A stretch of 64,000 bases of DNA from Aralia elata. Taxonomy: Eukaryota; Streptophyta; Magnoliopsida; Apiales; Araliaceae. The DNA lies in the NCBI GenBank assembly GCA_034770075.1, contig CM068377.1, positions 75,591,358 to 75,655,357 of the forward strand, read 5' to 3'. The notes beneath the pieces are model-generated. The model worked only from the letters and a program-made list of their open reading frames with translations, searched no databases and was not told the DNA's origin. The position numbers and the translations under genes were made by a program. Shown here one piece after another: positions 54,147-64,000 of the stretch; positions within the stretch are counted from its first letter, which is position 1, and the number at the start of each line of letters is the position of its first letter.

Positions 54147-55492
54147 TTAGCTAAAGGTGAAGAGTTGAAGTATAAGATCGATAGCATCGGATTGCTGAGA
54201 TTCGAAAACCGAGTTTAGGTACCTTCAGTACTGGAGTTAAGAGAAGAGATTTTACAAGAAGCGCACAGTACAAGATACTCGATACACCTAGGAAGCACGA
54301 AGATGTATCAAGATCTGCGTCAACATTTTTGGTGGCCGAACATGAAAAGAGAGGTTGCAGAATGTGTCAGCAGATGTTTAACTTGTCAACGATTCAAGGC
54401 AGACCATCAACGACCGAGTGGACTATTGCAGCCACTAGAGATTCCTGAATGGAAGTGGGAGCATATTATGATGGATTTTATGGTGGGACTTCCAGCGACA
54501 CAGAAAGGTTACGGCGCCATATGGGTGATTGTGGATCGTCTTACAAAGTCAGCGTACCTTTTTGCCGATTAAGATTAGGTACAATTTGGATCAACTCGCC
54601 AAAGTGTATATCAAAGAAATTGTTTCAAGACATGGAGTGCCGATATCAATTGTATCCGATAGAGATCCGCACTTCACGTCAAGCTTTTGGAGAAGTCTTC
54701 AAGAAAGAATAGGGACACAATTAAGGTTGAGTATCGTGTATTATCCACAAATTAATGGGCAAAGCGAAAGAACAATTCAAACATTAGAAGACATGCTCAG
54801 AGCCTGTGTGATGGACTTCAAGGGCAACTGGGAGGAACATCTTCCATTAGTAGAGTTTGCATATAATAATAGTTATCACGCAAGCATTGGTATGCCACCG
54901 TACGAAGCTCTGTATGGGAGAAAATGCAGAATGCCCTTATGTTGGGATGAGGTAGGTGAACGTAGACTGTTGGGGCCAGAATTGATACAGCAGACTATGG
55001 AGATCATCAAAATGATTAGAGCTCGTCTAATAGCAGCTCAAGACCGATAAAAGAAATATGCAGATCTTCATCGCAAGAAGAGAGATATCGAAGTAGGGAG
55101 CTATGTGTTTATTAAGGTATCTCTTTGGAAAGGAAAGATAAGATTTGGCAAGAAAGGTAAATTAAGTCCAAGATTCATTGGACCATTTGAGATACTGAAG
55201 AAGATAGGCGAGGTGGCGTACGAGGTAGATTTACCTCCTGAACTTGAACATATCAGTGTTGCGTCCGTATAAGCCTGATTACAAGCATGTTATATCATAT
55301 GAACCGATTCAAGTCGAGAAGGACTTATCTTATGAAGAAATTCCTATAGAAATTTTAGATAGGAAAGAGCAGAAGCTAAGGAATAAGGTTATACATTTTG
55401 TCAAAGTTCTGTGGAGGAACCACAACGCTAAAGAAGCTACGTGGAAACTCGAGAAAAAAATGAGGAAGAATTATCCGAATCTTTTTAAGTAA
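54147..55492 (+). pseudogene. Tekay integrase with chromodomain-like C-terminus
   Basis: In-frame stop near 54218. Zinc part: HSTRYSIH and CVSRCLTC with YQDLRQHFWWPNMKR. Core: IMMDFMVGLP (Asp 1), a one-base frameshift near 54565, then IVSDRDPHF (Asp 2) and NGQSERTIQ (Glu). TAA at 55048-55050. A further deletion with frameshift lies near 55240 (part of the family's HIHNVFHVS is missing). The end, LRPYKPDYKHVISYEP, DRKEQKLRNKVIHFVKVLWRNHNAKEATWKLEKKM, is the chromodomain of Tekay elements, believed to steer integration to heterochromatin. Confidence 0.9.
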
Positions 55493-55523
55493 CCTTATGT
55501 GAAATTTCGGGGACGGAATTCTT

Positions 55524-55538
55524 ATAAGGAGGGGAGAA
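55524..55538 (+). other. Polypurine tract, Tekay
   Basis: AAGGAGGGGAGAA immediately before the LTR start TGTAATAACC; preceded by GGGGACGGAATTC. Confidence 0.88.
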
Positions 55539-55636
55539 TGTAATAACCATGAATATTGAGATCACATTGTAAATGTATATATTAATTATTAATTAATGTA
55601 TTGAATACTTTGTGACTTGTGAAGGATAGGTATGTG

Positions 55637-55680
<44 letters not shown>

Positions 55681-58211
55681 ATATGTAAATAATTATTTTT
55701 TTATATATAACCTAATCATATATTAGATATAAGAATTATGTAACTACATTATTACATCCATGGAGGAGTCCAAATATTTAAATTAATTATTTATAATGAA
55801 CTAGTCCAACTGATTTATTAAGCAAGCCCAGTTCAAGTTATTATTAGGGACTTGTAGTTTGGACTAATAAGTTATCAAAAAGAGGCCCAATTCGGTTTAA
55901 TTATGGTCAGCCATATAAGGGTCCATTATAGATGTTATTTGGTAGGCCAATTAGAATTGACCCATATAAAGATTGACCCAGCTAAAAACATCAGCAACCA
56001 CAGCTAAAATGGGTGCTTAGCCCATACGGTAACTCATTTGAAGAATTATCTTCAACATTAGCGGGACACCTGTTATAGCAATCTGATAGTTTTCGTGTCT
56101 TGCACACAAGCTATCCTAAAACCAGTGATTCATCCCTCTACTCTGATCACCAGGGGTATGGCGAGGGGAGTGAGTCGGTAGTACTTCCTACCTAATCTTT
56201 CTTCATCTATGGGTACATTCGTTGTATGATAATCTTATGATTTTGAGTAGAGACCAGCAGAGAAGTAAGAGTTTCTCTGAAAATAGAGTTTCTATTCAAT
56301 CTTACAAGCTTACCGAGAGGGTTAGTTCTGATATAGAGAGGATCGGTGAGTTTAAAGGTAAGAAGAAGGGAGTGACTAAAGGGAGGGAAGCCAACTACCG
56401 GATGCTCTCTAGTTTAATTACCTATTTCGGGAGGAAGAGAAGAAGAGCCACGAAATCAAAGAGGTGAGAAGTTTTCTAGTCTTAGTGGTTAAGGTCTATT
56501 ATTTTCATATATGTGCAAAATAGTTTAAAGACCAGAAATGACTCATGAGCTAAGTACTCTGTTTTTATGTGTTGGGCAGAGTAAAAGTGTTGTCATTAAG
56601 AATAATGACCAGACCAAGTTAAACCACAAGAATGGTAGTTTGACAACCTTGTACTAAAACAGCCGTGATTAATTTACAGTGTCACCATATGTTTGTGACC
56701 AACTAATGACTTGAGCCGAGCTCAAATCAGAACTACCGTAGTAAAACTAACGAAAGTAATCTGTATTATTAAAATCTCAGAACAATGTTTTTATGGACTA
56801 TAAGGGATGACAGTTAGACCAATGATCATGACCAAAGAAGGAGTGCATCTTAGTATACACCCTAACCTATCTTTTAAGTTAAAGTCATAGGTCTTTGTTA
56901 AATCAATTATGAACGGACACAGTTAATAGAAGGTGAGTTTACACCAATTATGAAGTTCTGTAAAGCATGAGTCAGACCCAAATCATGATGTGAGACCTAT
57001 ATGACCTTAGACCAAATCAGTCAAGGGATATTTTCCTAAGCTAAAATTGTGAAGTAAATCTGAACAAGGAAAGGGACTCAACGATCGTAGGTGGTTTTAC
57101 TACGATCAAAGAGTGCACTTATACCTGTAGAGTCAGTCAATTAAGTGACTCGACGATCATAGAGCATTTCTCGGCGATCGTAGAGTCAATCAGTTAAGTG
57201 ACTCGACGATCGTAGAGTATTTCTCGGCGATCGTAGAGTATTTCTCGGCGATCGTAGAGTCAGTCAGCTAGTGACTCGACGATCGTAGAGTATTTCTCGG
57301 TGATCGTAGAGTCAGTCAGTTATGTTACTCGACGATCGTAGAGTACTTCTCAGCGATCGTAGAGTAAGTTAGCCAGTCGCTCCGAAATCGTAGAGCTTCG
57401 CCCAAGCAACCTTGGTATAATTTCATTAAGTCAGCCAGACCTTAGTGATCGTAGAGTACTTCTCGGCCATAGAATGACCCCATAGTTTAATTACACTTTA
57501 CGCTTGGCTTCCAGGGGGCGTTGCCCCCTTACACCCCCGCCAGCTCACCGGCGAGCTGGGCAGCCGTTCGCTCACCGGAGAGCAAGACCCCCGACTACTT
57601 TGTCGAAATGGCAATCAAAATGTTTTAATGACATAATGACTATATTGAACCTAGTCCTTATGTGACTAATCATTTTAACAACTTTAATGAACTATGTAGG
57701 ATATACTTGAAGGACGATTAATGTCAAGATATTAACGCACGTGCAAGGCAAGTTCCCTAAGCTTACTTAAGATTTATGTTGAGTAAATTTCCTACCCTAT
57801 TTGAATTGTACCAAGCAAGTTCCTTTATGTTCACACTTTTAAATATCATTGTGTATATACTTGTGTAAGTTCCAAACTCTACTCTAATTGATTCTTTCAA
57901 GCAGGTTAGTGGGTAATTATTGTTAATTACTCCACATCCATGATGATTATTGAGACTCATAATTAGTGTAAGTTCTTATAATCTGACTTGTATCCATCGA
58001 AAAGATATCTAGGTGGTTTAATTATTGAAAATTATTCCACATCAATGTTATTGCAATTGTATGCTCAAAAGCTTGTTCATTATTGAACTATAGGAAGAAT
58101 TTGATGTTCTAACATTCATGAAATGTTTAAGTCTATGCTAGTTGTACCAGCTAGACTGTGCATGTTTAAATTTGATAGACTTAATTATGTTTTAAACAGC
58201 TGTTCCCAAGC
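55539..58211 (+). repeat. Tekay 3' LTR (first 2.7 kb)
   Basis: Matches the three pieces of the 5' LTR in order without the insertions, which confirms the nesting. (TA)n at 55640-55674. Cut at 58211 by the minus-strand Tekay-like element; CAAGC at 58207-58211 should be its left TSD. Confidence 0.94.
57079..57400 (+). repeat. CGATCG repeat cluster in Tekay 3' LTR
   Basis: As at 42636-42930 but with one extra TATTTCTCGGCGATCGTAG half unit near 57220-57250. Confidence 0.85.
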
Positions 58212-60948
58212 TGTGACACCCCCAAATCCGGGTAATTCGTTTCCTCAAGATTTGGTGTTCACTATCCATATACATCATATCACATTTAACAACCCATACA
58301 ATCATAATGGAAATACTATTAATTTAAATAGTAATCTCCCATTAAAGGGTTACAACATCATTCAAAAATAAATCTCAGGTCATCTAACCTTAACATAACA
58401 TCAATGCGGAAAACATAGTTTAGTCTATTACATAAACATCATTAAAGCAAATACAACAAGTCTTCATCACTTGTTTGCTTTTCCTTTGCCCTTACTAGTG
58501 GACGAGCCGTAAACTCTTTCAACTTTAGCTGCAATATTATTATGCAAGAGTGAGCAATGATTGCCCAGCAAGTACAACAACAACAATAATAATAACATGT
58601 GAAATAATCAACGGATATTGAATAATCGAAGATTCAGCTTTTGAGTCAAGAATATAAGATTAGATTCAAAAGAACGCCTGAGGGTCTTAAGACCACGAAC
58701 TATGTCCCAGGTTATCAGTATTTCTACCTTAAACCTTTAACAGTCATAAGACTATATGGACCTTACTTCTCGTACTCAGGGGGATCAGCCCTTTGTACCA
58801 TGTATGTGCACAACATCTTAACGTTAATGCGCAAATAAAATCCCCTGTATAAGGGTTGTTCATCTCACTTTGACATCAGAGTCCGCACCAAAGGAAGTTT
58901 GGTTTGGATTTACTTCAATAACGTTTTTAGAATTTAGAACGCTCATCAACTATGGACTAGTCGAATCAATAAGTGTTCGCTAGTCGATCAAGGTTCAAAA
59001 GGTGTAATTCGAGAATCAAAAACTAAATCTCACAAAAAGGTACAATTGAATAAGTTCTGTATAACTGAAGCATTACAAAGAGGAAATTAAACGTCTCATT
59101 GAATCCATGAAATTGAATGGAATAGAAATAATAACTTGCTCGAATAAGTAATAGCATTATGAAACTTATATGATAAAAGAATTAAGTTCAGGAACTTGCG
59201 TGATTGAAATCAAGGTAGTATTAGGTAGCTTGCTTTCAACGAAATAATAGATCAAGGTAGAAAACTTGCGTAAACGTAAAAGTAAGGATAAGATACTTGC
59301 CTTGTGCGTAGACTATAAATTTAAGACTCACGTTCTTTAATCAACCTATACATTCGGTTTATAAAACAGTAACAATAATTAGTTACAGTATTATAAACAC
59401 TTCAGAATTCATTCTCATCCAATTTTCATTTTAATATCTCAATTAACATGTTAGCCTAAGCCTTAGATATGTCTACGATAACATACCATGATCTCAAAGA
59501 AAGAAAAAAAACTTTACTCTCTTCTTTTTACTTTTTTTTTTTTGTTCCACCGCCGGGGCGGTGGGTTTCTTCACAAAATCCTCGCCGGGGCGAGCTTACC
59601 GCCGGGGCGAGACTATCACCGGGGCAGGAAATGTAGTTCATTTCTACCGCCGGGGTGAGCCTGCCGTCGGGGCGCTACTTCTAGTACATTTCCACCACCG
59701 GGGCGGTGGACCAAAACGTCAGTTCCTGCAGTTCGCGAAGAACACAGGAAAATATTAAATTTGGCCAAAGTTTTCACAATTAACCGATTAAATTACTACC
59801 CATTCATCACATATGGTATGAAATCAAAACCCATTCCATAAACAGTGATTTTAACATCACAGATAACCTAAACAACCCAATTAAAGGCTAAAATTTAACT
59901 GTTCATACTTTATTATCAAGTTTTGATACAGTTAACAAAATTAATCACTGTAAATTCGTTTGTTAACCAAATCTAACCGTTTAACTCTTGTTTTCTTCGT
60001 TTTTACATGCATAAACATAACTAGTCATCAATTTAACCGATTAATATGCAAAACAAATGTCAATTTCCTACATTCAAACCATGTTCGTGCACAACTACTC
60101 TGTAAATTCCAGTACAGTAACATAAACACAATTTCATGGATTTAGTTACTCTAAATCATCTATAAATCATATAACATACATATATACATGCTTTCTAACA
60201 CTTAACATCAAGTTATTTAAAGATTTAGCCATAGAATTCAAATTACAGAAAATACAGAGAACTCAAAACATACGTTCACGGAATAAAACTCATAAGAACA
60301 TAAATTAAAAACTTAAATTAGAAGAATTACCTTCAATTAGATGTTTTAAATAATGCAAGCAGATGAATGACAAGATTTCTTCTTAATTCTCTAATTCGTC
60401 TCAATTCTTTCTTTTTCTCTCTGGCTACTTTTAGAAACTGATGAACAATAATGTATGAAATAATAATACGTGAAAAACTAAATGGCAGAACATGGTGTCA
60501 GTTTAATAACTGGCACCAACTCCCACTAAGGCCATGTTTGGCTACCCATTTATTCTTCCTTCTAATTTATTTTAATAAATAGCTTATAATATAGTTCATG
60601 TCACATATTAAATTAATTAAATAATCTCATTTAAATCAATTAAATAAAATAGAATAATTCTCCATTAAATCACATAGTCACATAAATAAAATTTTTCTTT
60701 ATTAATAATGACAAATTATTAAATCTCTAACTAATATTAAATTAATTAGAAATAACATTGTACTTAACATTATACTTATTTAAATAATGTATTTAATCAA
60801 ATAAATTCAATTAAACGCATACTTTAAATATAAAAATTCTTCACATTAACTTAATTAATGTAACACATATAATTAAATTAATTTATCAATAAATATTTAT
60901 TCAATCAATAAATATTTAAATTAAGTTATAAAATTCTCGTTTGTCACA
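58212..60948 (-). repeat. 3' LTR of the minus-strand Tekay-like element
   Basis: Reads TGTGACACCCCC to GTTTGTCACA on the + strand, 2.7 kb. An alternative start, TGTAACGGGACAAG (minus), is at 61011 after an extra purine tract. Holds a GC-rich repeat group (59545-59715). No gene; open frames of 60-80 codons are not supported. Confidence 0.82.
59545..59715. repeat. CCGCCGGGGCGG palindrome cluster
   Basis: About seven copies of a CGCCGGGGCG core, e.g. CCACCGCCGGGGCGGTGG at 59548-59565 (perfect palindrome with the central GG pair), spaced 15-40 bases in AT-rich sequence. Confidence 0.82.
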
Positions 60949-61059
60949 TCTTTCCCCCCTTAAAAGGATCCTGTCCCCAGAATCACGACTCAATTAACTT
61001 GTCCCGTTACATTCCCCCCCCCCTACAAAGATTCTGTCCCCAAAATCGCTACACATAGA
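60949..61059 (-). other. Duplicated polypurine tract region
   Basis: Minus strand: GATTTTGGGGACAGAATC then GGGGGGGGGAATGTAACG (about 61012-61040), and again GATTCTGGGGACAGGATCC then AAGGGGGGAAAGATGTGACA (60946-60990). The module is tandemly repeated about 60 bases apart; the + strand Tekay has one copy. Confidence 0.75.
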
Positions 61060-62144
61060 TTAAGCAAATAACTGAGGATAATTTCTCATCATCTGATCTT
61101 CGAGTTCCCACGTTGCTTCTTCAGCATTGTGGTTCCTCCAGATCACCTTAACAGAAGGTATAATTTTATTTTGTAGCACTTGCTCTTTTCTGTCAACAAT
61201 CTGAACAGGCTCTTCTTCGTAAGACAAATCTTTTTCAACTTGCAGGGGTTCATACTCTATGAGATGCTTGTAGTCGGGTTTGTATGGTCGTAATACCGAG
61301 ACATGGAAGACATTGTGGATGTGTTCCAACGCTGGAGGTAAAGCTACCTCATATGCGACTTCTCCAACTCTTCTTAACACTTCAAAGGGTCCAATAAACC
61401 TTGGGCTCAGTTTTCCCTTCTTACCAAAACGAATCTTCCCTTTCGAGGGAGATACTTTCAAGAAAACGTAGCTACCAGACTCAAACTCTCGATTCTTACG
61501 ATGTTGATCGGCATATTTCTTCTGTCTATCCTGAGCTGCTATCAATCTTGCCCTGATTACTTTGACGATTTCTGCAGTCTGTTGTACCAATATAATGGAG
61601 TTCTGCACTTTCTGCCGTATAACGCTTCGTAAGGCGGCATGCCAATACTTGCGTGGTAACTGTTATTGTAAGAAAATTCCACCAACGGTAGATGATCGTC
61701 CCAATTTCCTTTGAAATCCATGATGCATGCTCTTAACATATCCTCCAATATTTGAATTGTCCTTTCACTCTGCCCGTCGGTCTGTGGATGATATGTCGTA
61801 CTCATACGTAATTGCGTTCCCATGCATTCCTGTAGTCGTTTCCAAAAATTCGATGTGAAGCACAGATCCCTATCTGCGACAATAGATATTGGAACACCGT
61901 CCCTCGAAACAATCTCTTTCACGTACAACTTTGCCAGCTGATCTAAGTTGAATCTGATATTGATCGGTAAGAAGTGTGTTGATTTCGTCAGTTGGTCCAC
62001 GATAACCCATACTGCGTCGAAACCTTTCTGAGTCGTCGAAAGACCCACTACAAAATCCATGGTGATGTGTTCCCATTTCCATTCTGGGATTTCTAACGGT
62101 TGTAATAGCCCGCTTGGCCTCTGATGTTCTGCTTTAACTTTCTA
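61060..62144 (-). pseudogene. Tekay-like integrase and chromodomain, broken
   Basis: Core 61557-62060: MDFVVGLSTTQKGFDAVW (Asp 1), IVADRDLCF (Asp 2), DGQSERTIQ (Glu), then YGRKCRTPLYW. At 61587-61590 (TTGG on the minus strand) about 40 bases are missing compared with the + strand Tekay, changing frame; the rest (61060-61608) has KGKLSPRFIGPFEVLRRVGEVAYEVALPP and the chromodomain NKIIPSVKVIWRNHNAEEATWELEDQM. Stop TAG at 62142-62144 (Gln-to-stop) separates it from the zinc part. Confidence 0.88.
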
Positions 62145-64000
62145 ACATGTCAAACACTTGGCTACACAATCGGCAACGTCTCTCTTCATATTCGGCCACC
62201 AAAAATGTTGTCGGAGATCTTGGTACATTTTCGTACTACCCGGATGAATCGAATATCTCAAATTATGAGCCTCGCTCAAAATTTGCTCCTTAACCTCTTG
62301 TACTGGCGGAACCCAAATTCTTCCCTCGAATCTTAATACTCCCTCGTTATCCACTGTGAATTTCACTTCATCGCCTCCAGATATTCTTTTCCTGATTTTC
62401 CCACATTCTTCGTCCTGATTTTGTGTTTCCTTAACCATATCCACCATAGTTGAACCGATTCTCAATTGAAATAATTTTTTGTCACATTCCTCTGGATATT
62501 TCACCTCCAATTCCAATTTTGCCATTGCTGTAACTAACTCCTCCTGAGCAGTTAACATAAACAGTTTCTCCCGTCCTTTTCTGCTTAAGGCGTCGACCAC
62601 AACGTTTGCTTTACCCAGATGGTATAAAATCTCGTAGTCGTAATTCTTTATCAATTCCAACCATATCCTCTGTCGCATGTTCAGATCCTTCTGTGTAAAA
62701 ATATATTTCAGACTCTTGTGGTCTGTATATATTTCACACTTCTCCCCGTAAAAATAATGTCTCCATATCTTCAAAGCAAGTATCACCGCGGCCAATTCCA
62801 AATCATGGGTAGGATACCCCTTCTTATAGTCTTTTAATTATCGTGACGCATACGCAATGACTTTACCGTTCTGCATAAGCATATATCCTAGTCCTTTATG
62901 CGACGCATCACTATACACCACAAAATTTCCTGTGCTATCCGGTAGAGACAATACAGGCGCCGTACTCAACCTCTTCTTTAATTCTTAAAAACTTTCCTCA
63001 CACTTCTCCGTCCAAACGAACTTGACCGTTTTTCTAGTCAAATTCGTTAATGGAGTCGCGATTTTGAAAAAATCTTGAATAAATCTTCTGTAGTATCCTA
63101 CCAATCTGAAGAAACTCCTTACTTCTTATGGCATTTTCGGCTGATCCCAGTTAAGCACTGCTTCAACCTTTGACAGATCCACCGAAATCCTATCCTTGTC
63201 AATCACATGTCTAAGAAATTGCACTCGCTCTATCCAGAATTCACACTTTGAGAATTTAGCGTACAACTTCTCTCTTCTTAACGCTTCCAATGTCAACTTC
63301 AAATGCTCTGCATGCTCTTCCTTGGTTTTGGAATAAATTAGAATATCGTCAATGAATACTACTACAAACTTGTCCAAAAATGGCTTAAACACCATGTTCA
63401 TTAAGTCCATGAATGTTGCAGGAGCATTCGTTAGACCAAATGACATCACCAAAACTCATAATGACCACAACGAGTCCTGAACGCTGTCTTCGGTACATCT
63501 TCCTTCCTCACCTTCAACTGATGATACCCATTCCTCAAATCTATCTTCAAAAAATATCTAGCTCCTTTCAACTGATCAAACAAGTCGTCAATTCTTGGCA
63601 ACGGGTATTTATTCTTAATCGTGACCTTGTTCAACTCCCTGTAATCAATGCAAAGTCGCATCGATCCGTATTTCTTTTTAACAAACAATACCGGCGCTCT
63701 CCACGGCGATACGCTCGGCTGAATATACTTCTTATCTAAAAGTTCTTGTAGCTGCACCATTAATTCTTTCATCTCTACCGGGGCCATATGCTACGGAGCT
63801 TTCGATATCGAGGCAGTTCCTGGCGCCAAATCGATTACAAACTCAACTTCCCTGTCTGGCGGAAGTCCTGGCAAATCGTCGGGAAAGACGTCTACAAAGT
63901 CCCTTACAACAGGTATCTCTTCTAATTTCGGACTCTCTTTTCGAGTATCAACTATGTAGGCTAACTATCCCATACAGCCTTGTCTTAACAACTTCCTGGC
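62145..64000 (-). pseudogene. Tekay-like RT, RNase H and integrase zinc part, broken
   Basis: Zinc part 62142-62470: HNLRYSIH, CVAKCLTC. RNase H 62470-62990 with stops at 62838-62840 and 62985-62987. RT: 63126-63452 (MSFGLTNAPATFMDL, VVFIDDILIYSK) and 63446-63787 (MRLCIDYRELNKVTIKNKYPLPR, FLKIDLRNGYHQL). The two RT parts are joined by a one-base loss in a T-run near 63452. Stop 63126-63128 and 63791-63793 (Tyr-to-TAG). The protease-RT linker continues to the window end (FVDVF, DLAPGTASISKAP). Confidence 0.88.

Larger units (their letters stand above)
14479..58211 (+). mobile_element. Tekay-lineage chromovirus (Ty3/gypsy), + strand, split by four later insertions
   Basis: Pieces: LTR 14479-15007, 32342-32609, 41894-44409; internal 44410-44731 and 50835-55538; 3' LTR 55539-58211 and beyond the window. 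The joined 5' LTR is about 3.3 kb. Pol ends in a chromodomain-like segment, and the PBS matches initiator tRNA-Met, both typical of Tekay. Coding regions have many stops and frameshifts. Confidence 0.9.
58212..64000 (-). mobile_element. Second Tekay-like retrotransposon, minus strand, truncated by the window end
   Basis: On the + strand: LTR 58212-60948, purine tract, then reversed pol with integrase, RNase H and RT running off the window. RT and integrase resemble the + strand Tekay element but the LTR is different, so it is another family. Its other TSD copy and 5' LTR are outside. Confidence 0.9.

Noticed and set aside
57763..57960. Small minus ORF, also at 43286-43483
   Set aside because: Tekay LTR pair, no protein features.
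58641..58838. Small + strand ORFs in the Tekay(-) LTR (58123-60145)
   Set aside because: Sense relative to the LTR's opposite strand; no homologous features and AT-rich codons.

Overview
The window is plant nuclear DNA made entirely of nested LTR retrotransposons; no host gene, rRNA or tRNA gene was found. The lineages (Athila, Tat/Ogre-like and Tekay of Ty3/gypsy; Angela-like of Ty1/copia) are plant lineages, the background is AT-rich, and most coding regions carry stops and frameshifts. A flowering plant, probably a eudicot with a repeat-rich genome, is the best guess; the species cannot be read from this.

Layout. Level 0 is an Athila element on the + strand (1-4988 and 14176-14478; it starts before the window). 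A second Athila copy on the - strand (4989-14170, TSD CTTAC) sits in its pol gene. A Tekay chromovirus on the + strand (from 14479) also inserted into it, at the integrase. That Tekay element was then hit four times: a 17.3 kb Tat element (+, 15008-32336, TSD CCTGT) and an Angela-like copia element (-, 32610-41888, TSD AGAGA/AGAGG) lie in its 5' LTR; a 6.1 kb non-autonomous Athila-like element (-, 44732-50829, TSD ATTAG) lies in its gag; and a second Tekay-like element (-, 58212 to beyond the window end) lies in its 3' LTR. With insertions removed, the Tekay 5' LTR is about 3.3 kb.

Coding capacity. None of the elements looks autonomous. The Tat element is the most informative: sense gag, protease, G-patch-like segment, an intron-like segment that joins the reading frames, RT, RNase H and a second (archaeal-type) RNase H, then a deleted integrase. 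Two long antisense genes follow downstream of pol. One has three exons with two GT-AG introns and a plant-mobile-domain-like protein; the other is a nearly uninterrupted ORF resembling DUF7745/plant mobile domain with a coiled-coil-like tail. A 70-bp tandem repeat array and clustered palindromes lie between the antisense genes and the 3' LTR.

Other structure of note: the non-autonomous Athila-like element keeps one gag-plus-dead-protease ORF; it shares hairpin arrays and a stem-loop/purine-tract module with the full Athila copy; and all six families carry a GC-rich cluster of short palindromes in an LTR or leader.
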